Positions 24,111 to 34,633 of a stretch of DNA of 64,000 nucleotides are shown in pieces. The DNA is from Adiantum capillus-veneris. Taxonomy: Eukaryota; Streptophyta; Polypodiopsida; Polypodiales; Pteridaceae. A program made the position numbers and the translations under genes. The stretch spans positions 26,599,768 through 26,663,767 of the forward strand of contig CM043948.1 in NCBI GenBank assembly GCA_014529385.2, given 5' to 3'. How positions within the stretch are numbered: the first letter of the stretch is position 1; each line of letters starts with the position of its first letter. Under the pieces are notes generated by a model that made no database searches, was not told the origin of the DNA, and saw nothing but the letters and a program-made list of their open reading frames with translations.

Positions 24111-25043
24111 ATGTCAGACAAAACTCGCAAGGGTGGAAAAGCCACACTCGCCATGGAGAATGATGCAAAATCTCCAAGGAATTTGGATGCTAATCCAACC
24201 ACATCGTCTACAACAACGGAAGCAATGATCATGGCTTACTTGATCTCGTTACAAGAAACCGTCAACAAGCAAGGTGAAGAGTTGCGCGCACTTGCAATGG
24301 AGAATGGTACTTTAAGAGTTCTCGTTGTGGAGAATGAGCACCTCAAGAAGGTTCTTGAAATGCAAACAACACGCTTGATGCATCTTGAGAATGAAGTTCA
24401 AGAATGTAAACGCTCTCTTGTGGACATGAATGTAGTGAAAGAGCGCTTGAGCAAAGTTGAGAGTGATCATGTATTGAAAGAGGAAACGATAGATACAATA
24501 CGACATGATGTATGTGAGATGAGAAATGCATCCAAATCATGGGCTGATATATGTAAGGATAATGTGGTTTCTACATCTCCTATCACGCAAGCCGTTGTCC
24601 AAGCAAAGAATGTAGAGAATGTGGACACTCAAGAATTGCAAGAACGACAAAAACGCTCAAAGAACATCGTCATTCGTGGAATCAAGGAGGAAAGCATGGA
24701 AACACCCCAATCTCTTGCGGTTGCTATTGAAGAGTTTTTTGCTACACACTTTGGCATGTCAGGAATCATGGCTTATGGTGCACATCGAGTTGGAAAACAA
24801 GGAGTCCCTCGCTCGGGAGAAAGACCTATTGTATGTACCATGGCTGATGAGGTAAAGAGAAAGATCATCCTTGACAATGGTTGGATCTACCTCAAAGGAA
24901 CGGGTTGTAATGTATATGAGGATCGCACTCTTATGCAACAAAATGTACGTCGCAAAGCATACGAGGAAAGAAGCAAGAAGGTTAAGGTATCATCTCAAGA
25001 AGAAAAGTCACTTGAGGAGGATGCAAGTCCACCCAACAAATAG
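24111..25043 (+). CDS. LINE ORF1 protein, L1 ORF1p-like (coiled coil + RRM-like + CTD)
   Basis: The ATG at 24111 gives 310 residues. Residues about 45-140 are heptad-rich (LISLQETVNKQGEELRALA and onward), a likely coiled coil. Then comes SKNIVIRGIKEE, the typical start of the L1 ORF1p RNA-binding fold, and AYGAHRVGK with RPIVCTMADEVKRKIIL, matching the ERAHR and RPIIVRF blocks of the L1 C-terminal domain (Transposase_22). Such proteins trimerise, coat LINE RNA and act as nucleic-acid chaperones. Most angiosperm L1 ORF1 proteins instead carry a CCHC knuckle; none is seen here. Confidence 0.75.
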   Translation: MSDKTRKGGKATLAMENDAKSPRNLDANPTTSSTTTEAMIMAYLISLQETVNKQGEELRALAMENGTLRVLVVENEHLKKVLEMQTTRLMHLENEVQECKRSLVDMNVVKERLSKVESDHVLKEETIDTIRHDVCEMRNASKSWADICKDNVVSTSPITQAVVQAKNVENVDTQELQERQKRSKNIVIRGIKEESMETPQSLAVAIEEFFATHFGMSGIMAYGAHRVGKQGVPRSGERPIVCTMADEVKRKIILDNGWIYLKGTGCNVYEDRTLMQQNVRRKAYEERSKKVKVSSQEEKSLEEDASPPNK

Positions 25044-25049
25044 GGACAC

Positions 25050-28000
25050 ATGATCTATGAGACCAACTCACGCTTGCGAATAAGCTTTTGGAATTGTAAC
25101 GGGTATCCATGGAATGCGGGAATTGGCATTGATGAGCTTACCAATGACTCCGATGTGATACTTCTTGTCGAAACATGGGAGCATGATGCGCAACGAATTC
25201 TTGGATTTGACAAATACGATGTACATTCTTTGATGTGGGCCAAAAATGCAAAGCAACGAAGAGGCCAAGGAGGCGTAGCATGTATGACCAAAAAGGGTTT
25301 GAAAGATGTTTCCATTGTCAAAGAAGATAAGTATAAACGCTACTTATGGCTGAAAATCAACCCACCAAATGGTCAAGTCATGTTTGTGGCCGGCTGCTAC
25401 ATTCCTCACTATGACTCCAACTTTTATGCTCGCTTGAATATGGATAGAGATCAGCCCTTTGTTGAACTAGAGGAAGACATTGCTCATTACAAGGATCAAG
25501 GTGAAGTCATTGTTTTTGGAGACATGAATGCTCGCACAAATATGTTACAACACGACACACAACAAGTCGACATGCCGCATGTATCAAGAAGAGTGGATGA
25601 CTCATACATGTATAATCGAAGTTCTAATGATGCAAAAGAAGTGGATCACTATGGAAAGTCACTTCTACATATGTGCAATAGTACCGGAATGCTCATTGCA
25701 AATGGTGTATCTCTATGGCAAGGCACCAATGATTTTACATGTAGAAAGCACAATGGTGCTAGCGTGATTGACTATATGTTGTTCTCAGAAGCCACTCTAG
25801 AATGCATACAAAGCTTTACACTTGGTGAATGGAATCCGGAATCGGATCATAGGATGTTATGTATTGACCTCAAGTGTGGTAAACGGCCCGAGCATGTAGC
25901 CTCCAATCATGATGTGAATCATTTGTACCTACGTCTAGACTTCAAACGAGCACTTATATATGCTGATATGGTGGACCAAATGTTAAGTATGATAGAGCAT
26001 CAAGGGAGCCCAACATTGGAATGCAAGTGGAAATTTTTCAAAGAAGTAATTTTCTCTTGTGCGAAGGAATGCTTTTCGGTGAAACACATGTCTTGCAAAA
26101 GGTCTAAGAAGGGTAGCACCAAGAAGAAATGGTTTGACATGGAATGTAGTCAAGCCCGAAAACACTTGCTAAGATTGGATGCAATCAAAGACAAGGAAGT
26201 TTACTTGGAATGTTCACACACATACAAAGCACTTGTTCAAAAGAAGAGGAGAAGGTGGGAAGTCGAAAAACAACTTCTTTTAGCACAAGAGAAAGCACAT
26301 GCATGTGGCAAGTTTTGGCAAAATCTAAAAGGCAAGCGCGTTGAGAGCTTTGGTGACTTGACTCTTGAGGATATGTATATGCATTGTAAGAACCTCTATG
26401 AGCAACCCAATGTTGATAAGATGGAGGGTTGTAGCTCCCTTCCATTTATGTCTCCCTTCTTTACCATTGAAGATGTATGCCGCGCGCTTGAGAAACTTGC
26501 TACTCGCAAGGCATGTGACCTTCAAGGTGTCAAGGCTGAAATGATTAAATGGACAAGCAAGAAAACACGATATTGGATATGCGATATGTTTAACCTTGCA
26601 CTTCAGTATGGCATGCCTCATGATTGGAGTGCAAATTGGATCAAACCTTTGCACAAAGGAGAAGATGTAAACAATGTGAACAACTATCGCACTATAATGG
26701 TTGGTTCTTTGATGGCAAAGTTATTTGGATGTATCATGGAGATGAAGATAAGTGAATGGGCTGAAAAGAATGGCAAACGTGCGCTTAGCCAAGCAGGTTT
26801 TCGAAAGCATCATAGCACTATTGATCACCTTGTCACTCTTCGAGTTCTTATGGAAGCGTCTCGATTGAAAGGAAAAAAGTTGTATTGTTGCTTTGTGGAT
26901 TTCAAGAAAGCTTTTGACATGGTACCGCGAGGAAATATTTGGAGACGTATGCAAAGCCTTCAAGTGCCGAGAGAATTTATGCATGCAGTTTTTCGCATCT
27001 ACCAAAAAGTGATATGTCGATTACGTATGGGAGATGGAATTTCAGAATTTTTTGCAAGCACTATTGGTGTCAAACAAGGATGCCCACTTTCCCCAACCCT
27101 CTTTGGGCTACTCATTGATGAATTGGAATACATGGTTCTTGATTTTATGCAGCAAGAAGGCATAGAAGAGGTTAAGATTGGAAATGCGGTGATCATGCTT
27201 TTGCTTTATGCCGATGATGTAGTGCTCTTGGCACATACCTTAGAAGATGCACAAAAGCTTATGAGTGTCTTGGAACGCTTTTGCCTACATAGCGGGCTGA
27301 TCGTGAATGGATCCAAAACCAAGGTTATGCTTGTAAAGACCCTCAATGACGAAAATCCATGCATTGTATACAACAATGAGAAACTTGAAGTGGTAGATCA
27401 CTTCAAGTACCTTGGCCTTGAGGTTCCATCCAATCATAAATGGAAGGATTGTGCAATGCGTCGCTTGGAAGCCGGAAAGAGGGCTTATTATGCATTTGAG
27501 AACATGTGCAATGCAGGAGAGATCAAGTGTTGGGCTCTCAAAAAGTACCTCTTTGACACATTGGTGACACCGGTGCTTCTTTATGGAGTGGAGGTGTGGG
27601 GTGGAAGCATCGGGAAGTCTACTTGGAAAGAGTTTGAGAATGTCCAAAAGCGTTTTCTCACCAACTTTCTCCAAGTCAAGACACAAACACCCTACATGCT
27701 CTTACTTCTTGAGTCCGGATCGCTTCCCATTGAGGTCTTGGGCATGGAAAGGGTTGTGGAGTACATGCGTAAGACACAACGTAGCCCTTTGCATCGACTT
27801 CCTAGAATCGCATATGAAGCAAGTCAAAAGGTTCAAAAGACATGCAAGAGCAAAATACTAAGTTCGGGGTGGATGCTTGATATCAAGAAATGGTTTGGAA
27901 GATGGGATGCATGTCACTTGGTCAAGGATGCGTCGATCGACTCCCAAGTTAATGAGGCCTTCTTACAACGCCAATGTATCATGGCTTGGGAGAAATCCGG

Positions 28001-28430
28001 AGGTTCTCGCTTCAGCCATTACACCACACACGTTGCCCCAAACTACAAATCTCTCTTCTTCTCGGAACGAGGTAACCGAACCCATTCCTACATCCTTGAG
28101 CCCATCCCGTTGAGTGCGATCCGCACCATTGCCTCCATTCGTCTTAGCTCCCATTCTCTACGCTGCGAGACAGGACGTTGGGGCACTGGCGAGGAGTGTC
28201 ATCGACTTTGCACCTTATGCCCTCGTCAAGTGCGAGAGAGTGAGTACCACACACTACTTGAGTGCTCAGCTTTTGACCACATTAGGTCCTCTTTTCCCCA
28301 TATATTCAGCCATGAGCTCTCCCTACATACCTTCCTCTCCCAACCACGATGTGGACTCTCTATTGCGACGCTCATTTCAGCCATTTTTGAGCATCGAGAG
28401 TCACTTATGAACTCCACTCACACCACGTGA
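25050..28430 (+). CDS. LINE ORF2: AP endonuclease + reverse transcriptase + zinc knuckle
   Basis: One uninterrupted frame of 1126 residues beginning 6 nt after the ORF1 stop. The endonuclease (residues ~10-275) shows FWNCNG, LVETW, GDMNAR (157-162) and SDHR (265-268), the metal and catalytic residues of APE-type LINE nucleases. The RT region (~480-800) shows NYRTIMVGS, QAGFRKHHST, FVDFKKAFD, GVKQGCPLSPTLF and YADD (720-723). A C-terminal zinc motif C1054-x2-C1057 with a downstream His and Cys (YHTLLEC) resembles the CCHC of L1-like ORF2 proteins. It nicks target DNA and primes reverse transcription there. All catalytic residues are present, so this copy could be competent. Confidence 0.92.
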   Translation: MIYETNSRLRISFWNCNGYPWNAGIGIDELTNDSDVILLVETWEHDAQRILGFDKYDVHSLMWAKNAKQRRGQGGVACMTKKGLKDVSIVKEDKYKRYLWLKINPPNGQVMFVAGCYIPHYDSNFYARLNMDRDQPFVELEEDIAHYKDQGEVIVFGDMNARTNMLQHDTQQVDMPHVSRRVDDSYMYNRSSNDAKEVDHYGKSLLHMCNSTGMLIANGVSLWQGTNDFTCRKHNGASVIDYMLFSEATLECIQSFTLGEWNPESDHRMLCIDLKCGKRPEHVASNHDVNHLYLRLDFKRALIYADMVDQMLSMIEHQGSPTLECKWKFFKEVIFSCAKECFSVKHMSCKRSKKGSTKKKWFDMECSQARKHLLRLDAIKDKEVYLECSHTYKALVQKKRRRWEVEKQLLLAQEKAHACGKFWQNLKGKRVESFGDLTLEDMYMHCKNLYEQPNVDKMEGCSSLPFMSPFFTIEDVCRALEKLATRKACDLQGVKAEMIKWTSKKTRYWICDMFNLALQYGMPHDWSANWIKPLHKGEDVNNVNNYRTIMVGSLMAKLFGCIMEMKISEWAEKNGKRALSQAGFRKHHSTIDHLVTLRVLMEASRLKGKKLYCCFVDFKKAFDMVPRGNIWRRMQSLQVPREFMHAVFRIYQKVICRLRMGDGISEFFASTIGVKQGCPLSPTLFGLLIDELEYMVLDFMQQEGIEEVKIGNAVIMLLLYADDVVLLAHTLEDAQKLMSVLERFCLHSGLIVNGSKTKVMLVKTLNDENPCIVYNNEKLEVVDHFKYLGLEVPSNHKWKDCAMRRLEAGKRAYYAFENMCNAGEIKCWALKKYLFDTLVTPVLLYGVEVWGGSIGKSTWKEFENVQKRFLTNFLQVKTQTPYMLLLLESGSLPIEVLGMERVVEYMRKTQRSPLHRLPRIAYEASQKVQKTCKSKILSSGWMLDIKKWFGRWDACHLVKDASIDSQVNEAFLQRQCIMAWEKSGGSRFSHYTTHVAPNYKSLFFSERGNRTHSYILEPIPLSAIRTIASIRLSSHSLRCETGRWGTGEECHRLCTLCPRQVRESEYHTLLECSAFDHIRSSFPHIFSHELSLHTFLSQPRCGLSIATLISAIFEHRESLMNSTHTT

Positions 28431-28484
28431 CATGTTCATTTGGTCCCATAGGTCATATTTGACCTCCCAGGACGATAATAGAAC

Positions 28485-28498
28485 TATCTATCTATCTA

Positions 28499-28532
<34 letters not shown>
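28485..28532 (+). repeat. LINE 3' tail, (TATC)n(TC)n
   Basis: About five TATC units pass into about 14 TC units, then CCCCCC. Simple-repeat tails instead of poly(A) are known in several LINE groups. Confidence 0.7.
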
Positions 28533-28534
<2 letters not shown>

Positions 28535-30329
28535 CCCAAAACTTCTATGTGGGAAAGGTGATTTTATTGAAATCTTTCTATATCAATACAATAATAGGAT
28601 TGGCTAAGAGCCATATGTTTGTAATCCATCAGTGATCAAATAGTTCTATTTATTTGAGTACCCATCGCTTCTAATGGACAAGCCAGAGTCTTGCCACCAT
28701 TAGCGATTTTTTGGGCATTATTTTAACACTACACACTTTAACTGTGAATTTCAAGTTGAGTTTTTGAACATCTTAAACTCGTAAAGGCTTATCTCTGCCA
28801 AGGTGTATAGATGAAGCCAGCATTTTTGACAACACGACTCTCCACAACATTTACAATAGCACGGCTATTCACAAAAACCCAAGATTATGGATTTTTGGGT
28901 CCGAAAAAAATCTAGCAGTGAATATGATTCCAACTTGAGTGGATCTCCTATTTTATCTATAGCACTAAGAGTGTTTATATGAGTATAGTTTTGGGGTAAG
29001 ACACGTCTCGTGATTACTAAATCACTTATTAAGTATTGATGGTCAACCTTCACACTTACGCTTTCAAGGAAAGACGTTCACCAATTGTCAAGAGGTATGG
29101 ACAATTTTAAGTTTCCAAAGTACCAAGGGCAAACTCAAGGGGGGTCATGAATACATGCCAAGGATTGGCGGCTAGTTGAGTAGTTTCCCTGGAAAAGTCT
29201 AACCAAGGGGTTTGACAATGTTGATTTTAACCAAGAGGTTTGGATTGCAAAGGCAGCACCCAAGGTTACATGTGCAATACTACTTGCATTTCACTAAGTT
29301 TCAATTAGTGTTCCTAAGCCTTTTGCAGGCAGGAAATTTGGGCAGGTGCCTTTCACTACGGATAAGTGAACACTAGGTTCAACCTCCAGGTACACATTTG
29401 ATTTGGTTTTGTTTCTATTTTCTTTTCCAAGTAGAATGCATAAACTTCTATGTTTTCATCCATTTTTTGCTCTTCAGCAAGATGACAAGGTCATGTAAGA
29501 GCCAAGAAATTTGGGTTGTCATGTCCAAAATCAATTTTTTCATTACACAGTTATGAACCCACTTGTAGGTTTTGACTTGGCACATATTGTCACATGGGAT
29601 ACAACATGGTCTAGGAACTCAAGGAGTTTGGTTTAGCCAGTGTGGAGTAAGGATAATGAGGGTCCCTCTCACTCACATTGTAGAGTGTTTGCAGTTATCT
29701 CCACACCCAACTGCATCTCGTACTTGAAGGATGTTCTTTTTTCAAACATCCTTACATGAGACATCTTCCACATGTGGAGAATAGGAGTCTCTGGGATTGA
29801 CACTGGCACTGCTACTTCAATTATGTGTCGCAATGATGTCCCTAGGTGTTGGTCAAATCCATTTTCTAGAACATTTTCAGCACATCGTATCATGAACAAT
29901 TTCAGTGGCCAAAAATTTTTTGATACGCAGAACGACTTGTTAAGGTTACAAGTGCGGCTAAACAACATTGATGGATGGTTTTTTATGCAGATAGCAAATC
30001 TATGAGTTGTTAATGAAAAGATTTCACTATTTGTACCCAGAATTGATTAATGTTTCACCTTCTATTATGGTTCAAACGTTTCAGCAAGGCTTGCAGATGA
30101 TTGCACCAGAAAGTATTTAGTTTCTTGTCAAAACTAGTTACACTACTCTTTAATGTGTGCTAGAAGCATCACATTCTCCATAAGTATTGTCACGTATGAT
30201 CATGGATATGCAGGTTCAGATTTGTTTTTGCTAAATGCATGCACATTGGGTGTTATGGGCCCTAATGTTTAGCAAAGGATTATTTGGAGCGGCATGCATA
30301 TTCATCACAGTAGTTGCGTATAAAGCATT
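28533..30329. other. Unreadable interior of the gypsy remnant, right of the LINE
   Basis: No protease or RT motif is recognisable. Small open frames (for example 28865-29053 minus and 29772-30005) match nothing I know. Confidence 0.45.
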
Positions 30330-30600
30330 TTGCACTCTATGTGCAGTATCTCTATGAGATTACTTTTGGATCTACCAATCACCAATAGAGGTCATGGCTC
30401 GGTTTGGGTGCTTGTGGATCTTTCACCTTACCAGGATGATTATTTACGACATTGTTATTTTCTTAGCAATGTTGTACAACATTGTGATCCCCATCTACCA
30501 CTCATTTGGAAGACTTTCTGTAAACCGTGGGGAATCCCACACACCTCACTACTGTTAGTATCCAAGGGGATAAGTAGACTAGGTAGATTACAAAGTGTAA
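30330..30600 (+). pseudogene. Ty3/gypsy integrase core remnant
   Basis: The translation has LLLDLPITNRGHGSVWVLVD, the counterpart of the plant gypsy integrase block (D)F-I-x-GLP-x-T-x-x-GHDSI-x-VVVD. Downstream is WKTFCKPWGIPHT followed by VSKG, matching the LHGIP-x-x-IVSDRD block. The first Asp is retained but the second has become Lys, and the third catalytic residue is not found. It identifies the 21226-31268 remnant as gypsy rather than copia. Confidence 0.6.
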
Positions 30601-31111
30601 TGTTGTGCTAAAGGATATGCAAAGTGCGTATGTTGGCACCAAGCAATCCAATTAGTAAGCATTTATTGCTCTAGTTGGAGTTTGCTTACCATAAGTTGAA
30701 GCATATTTGCGACTAGGTTTAGTCTCTATATGTATAATTCACGTTCTTAACCTTGAACCCTCGTTATGGTGGAGTTACTAAACAAAATTGAGAACAAATC
30801 AAGGACTTATATTTTGCTGATAAATTACGTCAAAAGAGGTACTCTTTTGGGTACATCTTTGTTGTGATAACTTGTTTAGCATGCTCATGTGCGTTCTAAA
30901 TGGAGTCTACACAGTATGTAGGATCGGATCCGGTAACCCAAGATGGTTGCAAATGGATAACAATGTGAAAAATCAAGATGTTACTCTTGGTTTCATTGAA
31001 CCTCCTACTGAACTATGTTTCAGTCAAGCAACCAGCTGGATCCATGAAGGATGGCACTATGGAAAACATTAGTGTATCACCACTCTTGTTTTCGAGACGA
31101 AAACGATTCTT

Positions 31112-31122
31112 GAAGGGGGGAG
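31112..31122 (+). other. Polypurine tract of the gypsy remnant
   Basis: GAAGGGGGGAG lies just before the right LTR and follows TTTTCGAGACGAAAACG, the usual end of plant gypsy pol. It would prime plus-strand synthesis. Confidence 0.65.
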
Positions 31123-31125
31123 TAA

Positions 31126-31265
31126 TGTCGTGCCAAGGGTAGGACCGGGTAGGGCCAAGGGCCAAGATGGACATGCAATCAAGGGGGTCTCTATGATTAG
31201 CAGGCCAAGGGCCTATATAGAGCATGTCTAGGTGGATATTAGCATGTTCTAGTCCCCTCTGCCTT

Positions 31266-31268
<3 letters not shown>
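31126..31268 (+). repeat. Right LTR of the gypsy remnant (~143 bp)
   Basis: Starts TGTCGTGCC and ends CCTTACA, matching the split left LTR. It contains CCTATATAGAGC as a TATA candidate. An (AC)n(AG)n tract (31266-31306) follows at once. Confidence 0.75.
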
Positions 31269-31296
<28 letters not shown>

Positions 31297-31464
31297 GAGA
31301 GAGAGAATGCTTAGTGGTGACAGATTCCATTTTGCGATGCACCCTTCAATTTAGCGTAATGCCCAAAAAATTATATATATATAACTAAGAAACCTTGTTT
31401 TTCCTTTGTTGTTGTCAGGTTTTAAGGGCTTACAATATATATACATCAATAAACTACATGCCCC

Positions 31465-31990
31465 CTATAGAACTTATGTGCATTTGTATTGTTGTGACTA
31501 GAGAATAGGTGTCCCCATGTTACACACCTAGGAAGTGGAGAATCTAGACAACACCCTACATGGTGAGGCCAATCACATTAAACACAACTCAACCCTTGGA
31601 AGCTTAAAGCCAATCACATTAAAGCCAACTCAACCCTTGTTGTGACTAGATATTAGGTGTCCCCATGTTACACACCTAGGAAGTGGAGAATCTAGCCAAC
31701 ACCCTGCATGGTGAGGCCAATCACATTAAAGCCAACTCAACCCTTGACTAGATAATAGGTGTCCCCATGTTACACACCTAGGAAGTGGAGAATCTCGACA
31801 ACACCCTACATGGTGAGGCCAATCACATTAAAGCCAACTCAACCCTATAGAACTTACGTGCATTTGCATTGTTGTGACTAGATAATAGGTGTCCCCATGT
31901 TACACACCTAGGAAGTGGAGAATATAGACAACACCCTACATGGTGAGGCCAATCACATTAAATCCAACTCAACCCTTGGGAGCTTAAAGC
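31465..31990. repeat. Tandem repeat, four diverged units of about 100-150 bp
   Basis: Units start near 31494, 31642, 31744 and 31874 and each contain AGGTGTCCCCATGTTACACA, CCTAGGAAGTGGAGAAT and ATGGTGAGGCCAATCACATT. Units 1 and 4 also share the preceding AACTTA-GTGCATTTG block and the following GGAGCTTAAAGC block, showing a larger second-order duplication. Confidence 0.85.
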
Positions 31991-33544
<1,554 letters not shown>

Positions 33545-33719
33545 GGCTTTGATACCAGATGTGAAATTCCCTCCCCAAGGGTCAAGAAATAGACAATTTA
33601 GCATATTTCATTGGTACAAAATTTATATTATATCAAAGTGAACCCAGAGGTAAGCATCTAGTGCTACCCTTGAATGTGTGTGAGTGAACTTGGACTTAGA
33701 ACCGACCAAGTGGAGGAAG
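33545..33719 (-). mobile_element. Fragment of a minus-strand LTR retroelement (primer site and LTR end)
   Basis: On the minus strand TGGTATCAAAGCC (33557-33545) resembles the initiator tRNA-Met primer site and follows a sequence ending TTTCACA two bases away, as an LTR end would. The LTR would run to about 33719, where element A starts. No matching second LTR is in the window. Confidence 0.4.
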
Positions 33720-34613
33720 TGTTAACAGCAGGCTAACTCGGATAACTCGAATATCATTTTTCGGAGCTTTCATTGTAAAAACACTTATTATTTTGATGAA
33801 TCGGGAATAATGTAACTCCCACTTTCTAGATAAACATTGTAATTGATGATCCGGGGCTACAAACTTCCAGATTGTATCAACCTGTCTTTAGTTAGAGCTC
33901 TCAAAAACCTTGGCTAAGGTATAAAAGCCAATTTTTGTAAGTTTTTTAGAAGTTTTGGATAATAGAAACATGGCGTGAGCTAACGACGCTCACTTCTCTC
34001 CTTCTCGCGCTTCCGACTCCCTTCCCAGTTGTCACATTGCAGTGCAGTTTGTTGCATTGCAACCGTAGGTAAAAGCTCTACGCATTGATGTAAGCATTTC
34101 ATGGTAATCCGTATCTTTTGGCGTCGCCGACCCGCGGCCTAATTTCATCATAAGTAGGAATTGGAGCTTTTAAATCATAAACAAATTATAGGCGGGGTAT
34201 TGGGGCATCATTGCCATATAGATGCATTCTGGGTGGAAAACGACTAGGTCAAAAACTCACTGCTGCTAATAATCACGACTTTTGTACATGACCTAAAGTG
34301 AGATTTGAAACCATAATCATGTGTGCTTAGGTCTTATAAACATGTCCTATAAGTTTCATAATGTTTGGATGTCGTTTGATGTTGTAATAGATGTGATTTG
34401 TTTGCCGATGAGAGATTAGCTTTTTGTGATTTCAGTCATTTGAGTGTAGCTTAAGTTAGATGCAAGTTGTTTGTTGTTTTCCAAAAGATTGACAACCTCT
34501 TGTAGCCTCTATGTACTAGTCGAGTCATCTTTTTCCCATGGATTGACAATTATATTCGTGGTTCTCACTACGTCTACAATAAGATAGGAGTGAGGTTAGA
34601 CACCCGTCCCACA
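33720..34613 (+). repeat. 5' LTR of element A (LTR1, ~894 bp)
   Basis: Begins TGTTAACAGCAGGCTAAC and ends CCCACA, with a TATA box TATAAAA at 33920-33926. A hairpin GTGAGC-taacgac-GCTCAC sits at 33975-33993, about 50 nt downstream of the TATA, and is kept in LTR2 and LTR3. It is the most diverged of the three LTRs, as expected if A is older than B. Confidence 0.85.
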
Positions 34614-34615
34614 TT

Positions 34616-34633
34616 TGGCGCCGCTGCCAAGGA
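34616..34633 (+). other. Primer-binding site of element A, tRNA-Asp type
   Basis: TGGCGCCGCTGCCAAGGA starts 2 nt after the LTR. It corresponds to the TGGCGCCGTTGCCGGGGA site typical of Athila/Tat elements with a few changes. Confidence 0.75.

Larger units (their letters stand above)
23886..28532 (+). mobile_element. LINE retrotransposon, both ORFs open
   Basis: A short 5' UTR (about 23886-24110) leads to ORF1 and ORF2, 6 nt apart, then about 55 bp of 3' UTR and a (TATC)n(TC)n tail at 28485-28532. A (TC)12 tract also lies at the left edge (23861-23884). No target-site duplication could be identified, so the ends are approximate. Intact ORFs, against the heavy decay of the surrounding gypsy remnant, mark a recent insertion. 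Confidence 0.85.
21226..31268 (+). mobile_element. Decayed Ty3/gypsy retrotransposon remnant with short LTRs
   Basis: Left and right LTR copies (21226-21645 and 31126-31268) share AGTAGGACCGGG, GTCTCTATGATTAG, AGGCCAAGGGCCTATATA and AGCATGTTCTAGTCCCCTCT. The left is followed by a primer-binding site and the right is preceded by a purine tract, so together they bound one element. The interior holds a gypsy integrase remnant near 30330 and a nested LINE; the rest is too decayed to read. Without the MITE-like insert the LTR is only about 143 bp. Confidence 0.75.

Noticed and set aside
29669-30005. Overlapping open frames on both strands
   Set aside because: No domain and no homology to the rest of the gypsy family; probably chance in decayed sequence.
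30872-31072. Possible RNase H or C-terminal pol ORF before the right LTR of the gypsy remnant
   Set aside because: The 66 residues contain no motif I can name; only the purine tract and adjacent pol-end phrase are supportable.
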